The translations under genes and the position numbers were made by a program. The notes under the pieces are model-generated. The model did no database searches, was not told where the DNA came from, and saw only the letters and a program-made list of their open reading frames with translations. Below are positions 55,653-64,000 of a stretch of DNA of 64,000 nt, piece by piece. The first letter of the stretch is position 1; the number at the start of each line of letters is the position of its first letter. Source of the stretch: Methylocystis echinoides (lineage in GTDB: Bacteria; Pseudomonadota; Alphaproteobacteria; Rhizobiales; Beijerinckiaceae); contig NZ_BSEC01000001.1 of the NCBI RefSeq assembly GCF_027923385.1, positions 3,198,001-3,262,000 on the forward strand, written 5' to 3'.

Positions 55653-57860
55653 CTACCCGATCACCCGCTCCACCTTGCTCACCAGCGGGCTCGCGCGCAG
55701 CTTCGACAGCACGCTCGTCAGATGCTTCAGATCCGCGACTTCGAGATCGAAGGTCATCTCACGAAAATCCGACGAATGCGCCTTGAAGCGGATGTTGTCG
55801 ATATTGGCCCCGGTCTCGCCGATCAGCGTCGCCAGCGCGCCAAGGCTGCCGGGCTCGTTGATGGCCGTCGCGACGACGCGCGCCGGGAACAGCGCGCGGC
55901 TTTCCGGATCGATGTCCCAGCGCACGTCCAGCCAGCGCTCGGGCTGATCGTCGAAGGCGGTCAGTGAGGGCGACTGGATCGGATAGATGGTGATGCCCTC
56001 GCCCGGCGTGAAAATACCGACGATGCGGTCGCCCGGCACGGCGCCGCCCTCCGGCGCGAAGCGGACCGGCGCGTCGCCGCGCAGACCGCGAATCGGGATC
56101 GCGCCCGCCTCCGCCTCCGCGCCCGGGGCCTTGAAGACGACATTGGCGTTGGCCTTGACGCCGAACCAGCCAGGCTCGCCGGGGGCCATCGGGGCCTGCG
56201 GGGTTTTCCGCTCCTCTGTGAAATCCGGATAAACCGCCTTCACCACGTCGCCCGAATAGATCTCGCCGCGACCAACCGCCGCCAGCACGTCGTCGATCGA
56301 GGGGCGCGCGAGGCGGGTGAGCGCCGCCTTGAGCCGGTCGTCGGAAAAGGCCCGGCCGGCGCGCTCAAAGGCGCGTTCGACGATCTGGCGGCCGAGACCC
56401 GCATATTGCTGGCGCACGGCCTCGCGCGTGGCGCGGCGAATGGCGGCGCGCGCCTTGCCGGTGGCCACCGCCGATTCCCACGCGGCCGGCGGCACATGGC
56501 CCTCGGCGCGGATGATCTCCACCTCGTCGCCGTTCTGAAGCTGCGACAGCACCGGCGCCACGCGGCCGTTGATCTTCGCGCCCACCGCCGAGTCGCCGAG
56601 CTTGGTGTGGACGGCGTAAGCAAAGTCGATCGGCGTCCCGCCGCGCGGCAGGGCGATGAGGCCGCCCTTGGGCGTGAAGCAGAAGACCTGATCCTGGAAC
56701 AGTTCGAGCCGCGTATGTTCGAGAAACTCCTCGGGACTGTCGCCATGGGCGAGCAGGTCGAGCGTCTCCTGAAGCCAGCGGAAGGCGCGGCTCTCGCGCG
56801 CCAGCTCCTCGCGCCCCTCGTCGCCGGTCGCGTCCTTGTAGAGCGCATGGGCGGCGATGCCGAAGCGGGCGATCTCGTGCATCTCCGCGGTGCGAATCTG
56901 CAACTCCACGCGCTGATGCCCCGGCCCGATCACCGTCGTATGCAGCGAGCGGTAATCATTCTGCTTGGGCGTCGAAATGTAATCCTTGAACCGTCCCGGC
57001 ACGGTTGGCCATTTCGTGTGGACTATGCCCAGCGCGCGATAGCAATCCTCGACCGAGCCGACGATGATGCGAAAGCCGAAGATGTCGGACAATTGCTCGA
57101 AGGAGATGGATTTGCGCTCCATCTTGCGCCAGACGGAATAAGCCGTCTTCTGGCGTCCGGCGACCGCCGCCTCGATGCCGCGCGCCTGAAACTCATGCGT
57201 CAGCTCGTCTTCGATCTTCTTGATGATCCGGCCGTTCTTGGTGCGCAGATCGTGCAGGCGCTGCTCGATGGTCTGATGCGCCTCAGGCATGATGTGGCGG
57301 AAGGCGAGGGCCTCCAGCTCCTCGCGAAGGCGCTGCATGCCCATGCGGCCGGCGAGCGGCGCATAGATGTCGAGCGTCTCCTGTGAGATCCGGGCGCGCT
57401 TGTCTGGCGGCACGAAATGCAGGGTGCGCATGTTGTGGAGACGATCCGCGAGCTTCACCAGCAGCACGCGCACATCGTCCGCGACGGCGAGCAGCAGCTT
57501 GCGGAAATTCTCGCCCTGCCGCGCCTGTTTGGAAACGAGGTCGAGTTTCTCGATCTTGGTCAGCCCGTCGACGAGCTTGCCGATCTGCTCGCCGAAGAGC
57601 CGGTCGATTTCCTCCCGGGTGGTCTCCGTGTCTTCGATCGTGTCATGCAGGACCGCCGCGACGATGGTCGAATCGTCGAGCTTGAGATCGGTGAGGATCG
57701 CCGCGACTTCGAGCGGATGGGAGAAATAGGGATCGCCGGAGGCGCGCGTCTGCTGACCATGCGCCTTCATGGCGTAGACATAGGCGCGATTGAGCAAATC
57801 CTCGTCGACATTCGGATTGTATTTCCGAACACGCTCGACAAGTTCGTATTGACGCATCAT
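55653..57860 (-). CDS. rsh: Rsh, bifunctional (p)ppGpp synthetase/hydrolase
   Basis: A 735-residue RelA/SpoT-family enzyme controlling the stringent response. The HD hydrolase domain (SHPLEVAAIL, HDTIEDTETT), synthetase domain (YRSLHTTVIGPGHQRVELQIRT split), TGS domain (FCFTPKGGLIALPRGGTPIDFAYAVHT split) and C-terminal ACT domain (VARVVATAINEPGSLG) are all visible. Alphaproteobacteria usually have a single such gene. The start is one of two adjacent ATGs. It follows rpoZ, as in many relatives. Confidence 0.96.
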   Translation of the reverse strand: MMRQYELVERVRKYNPNVDEDLLNRAYVYAMKAHGQQTRASGDPYFSHPLEVAAILTDLKLDDSTIVAAVLHDTIEDTETTREEIDRLFGEQIGKLVDGLTKIEKLDLVSKQARQGENFRKLLLAVADDVRVLLVKLADRLHNMRTLHFVPPDKRARISQETLDIYAPLAGRMGMQRLREELEALAFRHIMPEAHQTIEQRLHDLRTKNGRIIKKIEDELTHEFQARGIEAAVAGRQKTAYSVWRKMERKSISFEQLSDIFGFRIIVGSVEDCYRALGIVHTKWPTVPGRFKDYISTPKQNDYRSLHTTVIGPGHQRVELQIRTAEMHEIARFGIAAHALYKDATGDEGREELARESRAFRWLQETLDLLAHGDSPEEFLEHTRLELFQDQVFCFTPKGGLIALPRGGTPIDFAYAVHTKLGDSAVGAKINGRVAPVLSQLQNGDEVEIIRAEGHVPPAAWESAVATGKARAAIRRATREAVRQQYAGLGRQIVERAFERAGRAFSDDRLKAALTRLARPSIDDVLAAVGRGEIYSGDVVKAVYPDFTEERKTPQAPMAPGEPGWFGVKANANVVFKAPGAEAEAGAIPIRGLRGDAPVRFAPEGGAVPGDRIVGIFTPGEGITIYPIQSPSLTAFDDQPERWLDVRWDIDPESRALFPARVVATAINEPGSLGALATLIGETGANIDNIRFKAHSSDFREMTFDLEVADLKHLTSVLSKLRASPLVSKVERVIG

Positions 57861-57977
57861 GCGCGCAACGCCACCGCAAAGCTGCGCGGCGACGGCGCCC
57901 GCGCATCCGCCGTCATGGCGAATGGAAACGGGCGACGACTGACCGCTGGGAACGGAGCGGAAGTGTAGCGCAGCTTT

Positions 57978-57999
57978 GCCGGCGCCTCCAAGCGCCGGC
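57978..57999. other. Hairpin between rpoZ and rsh
   Basis: A perfect 8-base stem GCCGGCGC/GCGCCGGC around CTCCAA. Read on the coding minus strand no T tract follows, so it is not a clear terminator between rpoZ and rsh. It could reduce read-through or stabilise the rpoZ message. Confidence 0.5.
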
Positions 58000-58019
58000 G
58001 GTCGTTTTTCGCGGTGTTT

Positions 58020-58409
58020 TTATTCGCCGTCCTCTTCCACCTCGGCCGGGGGCACGAGCCCCTCGAGGCCGCGCAGAAGATCTTCTTCCGTCATGCGGTC
58101 GAACTGGCCTTCGCTTTCAATGTCCGCGCCCATGGCGGCGGGGGTCAGCGCCGGCGTCGCCTCGGCCTCGGGCTCGTCCACCTCGACGTGGCGCTGCAGC
58201 GAGTGGATGAAATCCTCGGACAGATCGCCGGGCGAAAGCGCCGTTTCAGCGATCTCGCGCAAGGCCACGACAGGGTTCTTGTCGCGGTCACGGTCGACGA
58301 GAAGCGGCTGGCCGGAGGAGATCAGCCGGGCACGATGCGCCGCGAGCAGAACCAGATCGAAGCGGTTCTCGATCTTGTCAATGCAATCTTCGACGGTGAC
58401 GCGCGCCAT
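58020..58409 (-). CDS. rpoZ: RpoZ, RNA polymerase omega subunit
   Basis: A 129-residue omega subunit. The N-terminal [28 protein letters not shown] (in parts) and the segment [11 protein letters not shown] are diagnostic. The acidic C-terminus is longer than in E. coli, as common in alphaproteobacteria. It precedes rsh on the same strand, with a 159-base gap. Confidence 0.97.
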   Translation of the reverse strand: MARVTVEDCIDKIENRFDLVLLAAHRARLISSGQPLLVDRDRDKNPVVALREIAETALSPGDLSEDFIHSLQRHVEVDEPEAEATPALTPAAMGADIESEGQFDRMTEEDLLRGLEGLVPPAEVEEDGE

Positions 58410-58784
58410 CTCTTCGCAGCTCCTTTGATCGGGGAAACCCTGCCTTTATACCAGTAGAGTAAACAAAGCAATCATGAACACGGCAATTCCCCATACCCAC
58501 ATCGGGTTGCATTCGCCCAGAGTGAGCGTATAAGTTGAGTTTTCGGAACTTTTACAATGAGACACGACATGTTTCGCGCATGTTGCTCTTGACCTCGCGG
58601 CATAACGGCGCAATCTAACGCCTATGACGCTCCGGCGCTCGTGTCTCGACGACCCCTTTCTCTCCGCGGAGAAAGAGGTCAACGAATGGCCGCTTCAAAC
58701 GAAAATTGAATTGCGCCCGCAGCCGGAATCCAAGCGCCAGACGCGAGGCAGGCGGCCACCGCCACAAAACAACGCGAGTAGAAG
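58410..58784. other. Intergenic region between rpoZ and NYN gene
   Basis: It must hold the divergent promoters for rpoZ and the NYN gene. An 18-codon minus-strand frame at 58446-58502 encodes a single hydrophobic helix but has no ribosome site, and I do not call it. No other gene is supported. Confidence 0.5.
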
Positions 58785-59402
58785 ATGGCTGATATCGAAC
58801 GTATTGCCTTATTCATTGACGGCGCAAACCTTTACGCCACAGCCAAATCCCTTGGCTTCGACATAGACTATAAACGTCTGCTGCGCGAGTTCCAGGGCAA
58901 GGGCCGACTTATCCGGGCATTTTACTACACCGCGCTGATCGAGGATCAGGAATATTCCTCGATTCGTCCGCTCATCGACTGGCTCGACTACAATGGCTAC
59001 GCCGTCGTGACCAAGCCCACGAAGGAATTCGTGGATTCGCTCGGCCGCCGCAAGGTCAAGGGCAACATGGACATCGAGCTCGCCGTCGACGCGATGGAGA
59101 TGGCCGAGCACATCGACCACATGGTGCTGTTCTCCGGCGACGGCGACTTCCGTTCGCTCGTGGAGGCCGTGCAGCGCAAGGGCGTGCGCGTTTCGGTGAT
59201 CTCGACGATCACCACGCAGCCGCCGATGATCGCCGACGAACTGCGCCGCCAGGCCGATGAGTTCATCGATCTGATTCATCTGGTCGGCAAGATCGGCCGC
59301 GATCCGGGCGAGCGCGCCGAGCGCATGCAGCGCTATCAGGAACGCCGCCCGATGCCCGCCCCGGCCGCAGCCGGCGCCGTGCATGAGGACGACGAGGAGT
59401 AA
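58785..59402 (+). CDS. NYN-domain (LabA/DUF88-type) putative RNase
   Basis: A 205-residue protein with a PIN-like NYN fold. Acidic residues expected in the metal site are visible in ALFIDGANLYATA, KGNMDIELAVDAM and LFSGDGDFRSLVEAV. Such proteins are thought to cut RNA, though few are characterised. The C-terminal 30 residues are Pro/Ala/acidic and disordered. It lies between rpoZ and smpB in a neighbourhood common in alphaproteobacteria. Confidence 0.88.
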   Translation: MADIERIALFIDGANLYATAKSLGFDIDYKRLLREFQGKGRLIRAFYYTALIEDQEYSSIRPLIDWLDYNGYAVVTKPTKEFVDSLGRRKVKGNMDIELAVDAMEMAEHIDHMVLFSGDGDFRSLVEAVQRKGVRVSVISTITTQPPMIADELRRQADEFIDLIHLVGKIGRDPGERAERMQRYQERRPMPAPAAAGAVHEDDEE

Positions 59403-59452
59403 TCCTCTCGCCCTCCAGGTCCCTTTGATCGTTTTGAACCGACGCAATCCGG

Positions 59453-59469
59453 AGCCGCCTCGCGGCTCT
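59453..59469. terminator. Hairpin between convergent NYN and smpB genes
   Basis: A 7-base stem GAGCCGC/GCGGCTC with a 3-base loop in the 105-base gap between two convergent genes. There is no T tract, so termination is likely from position but not proven by sequence. Confidence 0.45.
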
Positions 59470-59507
59470 GGCAGGGGTCGGCGCGAAATGAGGGAAGCCG
59501 TCGGCTT

Positions 59508-59984
59508 TTAGCCCTTTTCGCGCATGAGCCGGCCCTTTTCGCGGCTCCAGTCGCGCTTCTTCTCGACCTCGCGCTTGTCGTGAAGCTTCTTGCCGCGCCC
59601 GAGGGCGATTTGCAGCTTGGCGCGGCCCTTGTCGTTGAAATACAGCTTCAATGGCACGATGGTCATGCCCTCGCGCTCCACCGCCTGCGCCAGCTTCGCA
59701 ATCTCGCGGAGCTTCAGCAGCAGTTTGCGCGGCCGCTTCGGCTCGTGATTGAAGCGGTTTCCCGACAGATATTCCGGAATGTTCGCGTTCACGAGCCATG
59801 CTTCGCCATGTCGGTCGACATGGGCGTAGCTCTCGGCGATGGTCGCCTTGCCGGTGCGGAGCGACTTTACTTCCGTGCCGGTCAGCGCGAGCCCCGCCTC
59901 AAAGGTTTCGCCGATCTCGTAATGGAAGCGCGCCCTGCGATTATCGGCGACGACCTTGTGGTTCGGCTCCTGCTTGGCGGCCAC
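59508..59984 (-). CDS. smpB: SmpB, tmRNA-binding protein
   Basis: A 158-residue SsrA-binding protein for trans-translation. [29 protein letters not shown] (in parts), [18 protein letters not shown] and the basic C-terminal tail ([18 protein letters not shown]) are typical. The ATG begins [10 protein letters not shown]. It follows dapA on the same strand with a 27-base gap. Confidence 0.97.
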   Translation of the reverse strand: MAAKQEPNHKVVADNRRARFHYEIGETFEAGLALTGTEVKSLRTGKATIAESYAHVDRHGEAWLVNANIPEYLSGNRFNHEPKRPRKLLLKLREIAKLAQAVEREGMTIVPLKLYFNDKGRAKLQIALGRGKKLHDKREVEKKRDWSREKGRLMREKG

Positions 59985-60011
59985 GAGTTGTCCCTGAAAT
60001 GAGGTCCGGCC

Positions 60012-60905
60012 TTAGGCCGAATACACGCCGGCGTGGATCATGGCGGCGCGGATACGGTCCTTTGTCGGCTGCGTCGACGCCACCAGCGGCAGACGCACCT
60101 CCTCGCGAACCTTGCCAAGGAGCGAGAGCCCGTATTTCGCCCCGGTCACGCCGGCTTCGAGGAAGGTCGCCACCTGCAACGGCACGAGCTTGTCCTGAAT
60201 GTCCAGCGCCGTGGCGTAATCGCCCGCCAGGCAGGCGTTCTGAAGATCGGCGCACAGGCGCGGCGCGATGTTGGAGACGACGGAGATGCAGCCATGCGCG
60301 CCCGCGGCCATGCAGGACAGCGCCGTCAGATCATCGCCGGAAAGCTGAATGAACTCCGGCCCCATCGCGGCGCGCTGAAGGGAGATGCGGCCGATATTGC
60401 CGGTCGCGTCCTTCACGCCGACGATGTTCTTGAGCTCCGACAGGCGCTTCATCGTGTCGACGCTCATGTCGACGACCGAGCGCGGCGGGATGTTGTAGAT
60501 GACGATCGGAATCGACACGGAGTCGTTGATCGCCTTGAAATGCAGAAACATGCCTTCCTGATTGGGCTTGTTGTAATAGGGCGTGACGATCAGCAGCCCG
60601 TCGGCCCCCGCCCGCTCGGCATGGCCCGCGAGGGCGATGGCCTCGCGCGTATTGTTGGAGCCGGCGCCCGCGATCACCGGCACGCGGCCCTTGGCGGCGC
60701 GAATGGTCTCCGTGACGACGCGGCCATGTTCTTCGTGGCTCAGGGTCGGGCTTTCGCCGGTCGTGCCGACGGGCACCAGCCCATGGGTGCCCTGCGTGAT
60801 CTGCCAGTCGACGAGGGCGTGCAGCGCCTCATAATCGACCTCTCCATTGGCGAAAGGCGTGACGAGAGCGGTGATCGACCCGTGGAAAATCGGCTTTTTG
60901 CTCAT
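60012..60905 (-). CDS. dapA: DapA, 4-hydroxy-tetrahydrodipicolinate synthase
   Basis: A 297-residue TIM-barrel aldolase in lysine and peptidoglycan precursor synthesis. [36 protein letters not shown] and the Schiff-base lysine in [10 protein letters not shown] are visible. The ATG beginning MSKKPIFHG is used; a longer open frame upstream lacks similarity. It is the first gene of the dapA-smpB pair. Confidence 0.96.
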   Translation of the reverse strand: MSKKPIFHGSITALVTPFANGEVDYEALHALVDWQITQGTHGLVPVGTTGESPTLSHEEHGRVVTETIRAAKGRVPVIAGAGSNNTREAIALAGHAERAGADGLLIVTPYYNKPNQEGMFLHFKAINDSVSIPIVIYNIPPRSVVDMSVDTMKRLSELKNIVGVKDATGNIGRISLQRAAMGPEFIQLSGDDLTALSCMAAGAHGCISVVSNIAPRLCADLQNACLAGDYATALDIQDKLVPLQVATFLEAGVTGAKYGLSLLGKVREEVRLPLVASTQPTKDRIRAAMIHAGVYSA

Positions 60906-61114
60906 AGATTCAGGAACTTCCCTACGCCTCACAGCCGCCGTATTCGCGCCCGTATCATGGAAGCGTCTTTCATAGCCGCTGGGCGCTTGTGAGAAAAGCC
61001 CCACCTGACGCACTGGGGCGCGGCAAAGCGCCAATCGGCCAATGACGCCTTTGGTTGACGATTCGTAAACGAATGACCGGCAGCCTCCGAGCAAAAGACG
61101 AAAGCGAAACAGGG

Positions 61115-63382
61115 ATGATTTTACCGAACCGGGTTTCGATGCGCCTCAAGCTCCTCGCCACGGCGACCGCCGTCGCCCTTGTCACCCCCGCCTTCACGGG
61201 TTTCGGAACCGTCGGCGACGGCGAGGCCCGTCGCGGTGATGCAAACCTCCTCTCGCATGTGCCCTTCAGCATGGGCGCCTGGCGCGCGCGCGTCGTCGGG
61301 CTGGAGGAGGCGGTGCGCGGTTTTGTGACCGGCGAACCGCCGAACACGGAAGCGGCCCATCCGCTCCGAGAATCGGTTTTCGAGCGCGACGACGCCACTT
61401 TGTCCCCGCTCGCGCGCTATGCGCCGTCGGAAGGATGGCCGCGGGCCAAACCGGCCGCCGCGACGGCCGCCGCCGATCCCGCGAAGCTGCTCGGCCCCGA
61501 CGCCGAAAATTTCTACCCGGCCCTCGCGGCCTTCCGAGCCGGCGATTTCGCCAGCGGCGAGGAGGCGGCGGCGGCCTTGCAGACCAATCTCGCCGACACC
61601 GCCGCGCGCTGGGTCGGTCTCAAGCTGCATTCGCATGAAGCCGGCTTCAAGCGCATCACCGCCTTTCTGGAGGCGCACCCCGACTGGCCCGCCGCCGACT
61701 GGCTGCGCCGCCGCGCCGAGGAGGCGCTCGTCTCCGAGCATCACCCCGACAGGGTCGTGAAGGGCTGGTTCGCGCAGACCCGGCCGCAGACAGCCTATGG
61801 CAAATATGCGCTGGCGCGGGCGCTTTCGCGCGACGGCGACTTCGAGGACGCGGCGGCGCTGGCCCGCGACGCCTGGCGCGAGGACGATCTTCCGCAAAGC
61901 TTCGAGACGCAGTTCCTGCGCGAACTCGGCGAACTGCTGACCACTCAGGATCACAAATACCGCGCCGACCGACTGCTCTACGCCGGCAAGAACGGCCCCG
62001 GCCTGCGCGCCGCTGAACTCGCCGGCAAGGATGTCGCGCTTCTCGCCCGCGCCCGCGCGGCCGCCAATAGCGGCGGCGGCGGCGACCGGCTGTTCGCCGC
62101 CGTGCCGGCGTCGATGCAGAACGATCCCGGCCTGCTCTTCTCGCGCATCCGCAGTCTCAACACCGCCAAGAAATACGCCGAGGCCGGCGCGTTGTTCCGC
62201 AAGGCGCCGACCGATCCCGCCAGGGTGATCGACGGCGACGCCTGGTGGTCGGAGCGGCGCCAGACGGCGCGCAAACTGCTCGATGCGGGCGACGCCGACA
62301 CGGCCTATCTCGTCGCCGCGCAGCACGCCGCGGAATCGACGAGCAACCGGGTCGAAGCCGAATTCCTGGCCGGCTGGATCGCGCTGCGCTTCCTCGACGA
62401 TCCGTCGCGCGCGTCACGCCATTTCGCGGCGCTGGACCAGGCGGCCGAGACGCCGTTGCAAAAGTCGCGCGCGCTCTATTGGCGCGGCCGCGCCGCGGAG
62501 GCCTATCGCACGCTCGACGACGAGGCCAAGGCGCGCGATTTCTACCGCCAGGCGGCGGCGCATTCGACGACCTTCTACGGCCAGCTCGCCAGCGCCAAGC
62601 TCGGCGCCGACGATCAGCCGATCCGCCCCGCGCCCGAGTCGGCGCAGGAACATGAGCGTCACGAAGCCGTGCGCGTCGCCGAACTGCTGCTTGCGACCGG
62701 CGACCGGGACGTGGCCGCGCCGCTCGCGCTGGATACGGCGAAAAACATGGGCGATGCGAAGCAGATCGCCGCGCTGGGCGAAGCCGTCGCGAGCCAGCAC
62801 GACGCCAAACTTTCGCTCATCTTCGGCAAGGCGGCGTCCTATCGCGGCGTGCCGCTCGACGACGTCGCCTTCCCTTCCTACGGCGTGCCGAATTTCGACG
62901 CGCTGCCGAATTCAGCCTCGCGCTCGGTCGTCTACGCGATCGCGCGGCAGGAGAGCGCCTTCGATCCGAAAGCGGTTTCCTCCGCCGGCGCCATGGGTCT
63001 GATGCAGATGATCGCCTCGACGGCGCGTCACACCGCCTATCAGCACGGCGTCGGCTTCGATCTGTCGCGCATGATCAGCGAGCCCGCCTTCAACGCCAAA
63101 CTCGGCGCGGCGCATCTCGGCATTCTGCTCGGCGAATACAAGGGCGCCTATCTGCTCACCTTCGCCGCCTACAACGCCGGCGGCGGGCGCGTGAAGCAGT
63201 GGATGGACGCCTATGGCGATCCGCGCAAGCCCAATGTCGATCCGATCGACTGGGTGGAGCGCATCCCGATCACCGAGACGCGCAATTACGTGCAGCGCGT
63301 GATGGAGAACTTCGTCGTCTATCGCGCCAAATTCGGAGACACCAACACGCCGGCGCCACAAGTGCAGCTCGCGCGTTACTGA
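61115..63382 (+). CDS. Soluble lytic murein transglycosylase (Slt70-like)
   Basis: A 755-residue exported enzyme that cleaves peptidoglycan to anhydro-muropeptides. A signal peptide is near the N-terminus ([19 protein letters not shown]). A long helical superhelix (about 130-590) leads to a goose-type lysozyme domain with catalytic Glu613 in [21 protein letters not shown], and [12 protein letters not shown]. The start is uncertain between this ATG and one eight codons on. It is divergent from dapA. Confidence 0.92.
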   Translation: MILPNRVSMRLKLLATATAVALVTPAFTGFGTVGDGEARRGDANLLSHVPFSMGAWRARVVGLEEAVRGFVTGEPPNTEAAHPLRESVFERDDATLSPLARYAPSEGWPRAKPAAATAAADPAKLLGPDAENFYPALAAFRAGDFASGEEAAAALQTNLADTAARWVGLKLHSHEAGFKRITAFLEAHPDWPAADWLRRRAEEALVSEHHPDRVVKGWFAQTRPQTAYGKYALARALSRDGDFEDAAALARDAWREDDLPQSFETQFLRELGELLTTQDHKYRADRLLYAGKNGPGLRAAELAGKDVALLARARAAANSGGGGDRLFAAVPASMQNDPGLLFSRIRSLNTAKKYAEAGALFRKAPTDPARVIDGDAWWSERRQTARKLLDAGDADTAYLVAAQHAAESTSNRVEAEFLAGWIALRFLDDPSRASRHFAALDQAAETPLQKSRALYWRGRAAEAYRTLDDEAKARDFYRQAAAHSTTFYGQLASAKLGADDQPIRPAPESAQEHERHEAVRVAELLLATGDRDVAAPLALDTAKNMGDAKQIAALGEAVASQHDAKLSLIFGKAASYRGVPLDDVAFPSYGVPNFDALPNSASRSVVYAIARQESAFDPKAVSSAGAMGLMQMIASTARHTAYQHGVGFDLSRMISEPAFNAKLGAAHLGILLGEYKGAYLLTFAAYNAGGGRVKQWMDAYGDPRKPNVDPIDWVERIPITETRNYVQRVMENFVVYRAKFGDTNTPAPQVQLARY

Positions 63383-63391
63383 CGGCCTCGT

Positions 63392-64000
63392 TCAGGAAAG
63401 CGCGACGGATTCCATCTGCTCGGGCGCCGTCGCACGCCAGCCGAGTTCGTCCTGTATCCGCCGCCGCAATGTGTCTGCGGCGGTCGGCTCGCCATGCGTC
63501 ACGAAAGTCATGCGCGGCGGATGGGTGAAATTGCGCAGCCAGCGCATGATTCCGTCGGCGTCGGCGTGAGCCGAAAGCATGTCCAGATTCTGCACGTCGG
63601 CGCGTAGCGGCACATATTCGCCGTGTATCTTTATGGTTTCGGCCCCCGCAACCATCGCCGCGCCGCGCGTGCCCGCCGCCTGAAAGCCGGAGAACAGGAT
63701 CGTGTTGCGCGGGTCCGGCGCATATTTCTTCAGATGATGCAGCACGCGCCCGCCCGTCGCCATGCCGCTCGCGGAAATGATCACCTTGGGCGTCGCGTCC
63801 TCGTTCAGCGCCTTGGACTCGTCGACGGAGTCGACATATTTCGCAACCTCGCAGGCGCGCCGCCGTTCCTCGTCGGAAAGCCTCTGATCCGCGCTGTGGC
63901 GCAGGAACACGTTGCTCGCCTGCGCCGCCATCGGGCTGTTGAGATAGAGCGGGACGTCGGCGAGCCGACCGGCGGCCTTCAGCCGCTCGAAATAATACAA
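63392..64000 (-). CDS. MBL-fold beta-CASP metallohydrolase, C-terminal part
   Basis: The C-terminal 202 residues of a metallo-beta-lactamase-fold protein of the beta-CASP group, which act on RNA. SPMAAQASNVFLRHSAD and VIISASGMATGGRVLHHLKKY (in parts), LFSGFQAAGTRG and LDMLSAHADADGIMRWL, FVTHGEPTAA are characteristic of the RMMBL/beta-CASP C-terminal motifs. The N-terminal HxHxDH metal site lies beyond the right edge, so the start is not in the window; the codon at 64000 is not the true start. It converges with the transglycosylase gene. Confidence 0.88.
   Translation of the reverse strand: MYYFERLKAAGRLADVPLYLNSPMAAQASNVFLRHSADQRLSDEERRRACEVAKYVDSVDESKALNEDATPKVIISASGMATGGRVLHHLKKYAPDPRNTILFSGFQAAGTRGAAMVAGAETIKIHGEYVPLRADVQNLDMLSAHADADGIMRWLRNFTHPPRMTFVTHGEPTAADTLRRRIQDELGWRATAPEQMESVALS

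Noticed and set aside
58446..58502. An 18-codon minus-strand frame encoding one hydrophobic helix (MWVWGIAVFMIALFTLLV).
   Set aside because: It has no ribosome site, no neighbour that would explain it (no kdp genes) and too little sequence to judge coding. It could be a real small membrane protein but cannot be supported here.

Overview
The window is a G+C-rich alphaproteobacterial chromosome segment. Its centre, about 3.2 to 32.2 kb, is a nearly complete molybdenum-nitrogenase (nif/fix) island flanked by housekeeping and envelope genes. The gene set and synteny (rpoZ-rsh, pdxJ-lepB-rnc-era-recO, smpB-dapA, a NifA of the oxygen-sensitive cysteine-containing class, NifT/NifZ/NifW, FixABCX) point to the Hyphomicrobiales. 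A Methylocystis/Methylosinus-like methanotroph is my best guess. That is an inference, because no methane or methanol oxidation structural gene lies in the window.

Left flank (1-3.2 kb): a truncated ABC-F ATPase, an H-NS-family protein and an orphan PAS-type sensor kinase. Next comes nifA (minus strand), divergent from a long plus-strand operon: nifB, fdxN, an IscA-like protein, a TPR protein, an LRV iron-sulfur protein, two nifZ genes, nifT, a DUF6129-like protein, a DegT/AHBA-type aminotransferase homologue, a [2Fe-2S] ferredoxin, a 70-residue protein, a Sir2-like protein and a thioredoxin-fold ferredoxin. A strong 14-bp hairpin ends this block. A minus-strand pair (a degenerate receiver and a group III truncated globin) runs divergently from nifHDKENX, two nifX-associated genes, fdxB and nifQ. 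A third unit is iscA-nifU-nifS-nifV-cysE-nifW-fixABCX. Exact TGGCAC-N5-TTGC sigma-54 sites with TGT-N10-ACA NifA boxes precede nifB, nifH and the iscA-nifUSV unit. Near-consensus sigma-54 sites precede nifA, the receiver gene and fixX.

The parts make a coherent system. NifA and sigma-54 switch on the island. NifU, NifS and the IscA proteins build Fe-S clusters, with cysteine precursor from the nif-linked CysE. NifB, NifQ, NifV, NifE, NifN and NifX make FeMo-co. NifH, NifD and NifK are nitrogenase. FixABCX and several ferredoxins supply electrons. Four points stand out: a DegT-fold protein that has lost its PLP lysine, a phosphorylation-dead receiver co-transcribed with a globin opposite nifH, a NifE with a fused BFD-type [2Fe-2S] tail, and paired palindromes at the nifA promoter.

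Right flank (32.4-64 kb): an RND efflux operon, a MoxR/DUF58/von Willebrand-factor (Bat-like) operon, a secreted VHL beta-domain protein, tRNA-Arg(ACG), a hydrolase, a second cysE, an unidentified membrane protein, pdxJ, lepB, rnc, era, a DUF1737 gene, recO, parC, rsh, rpoZ, a NYN-domain protein, smpB, dapA, a lytic transglycosylase and a partial beta-CASP metallohydrolase. I saw no insertion sequence, phage gene or CRISPR array.
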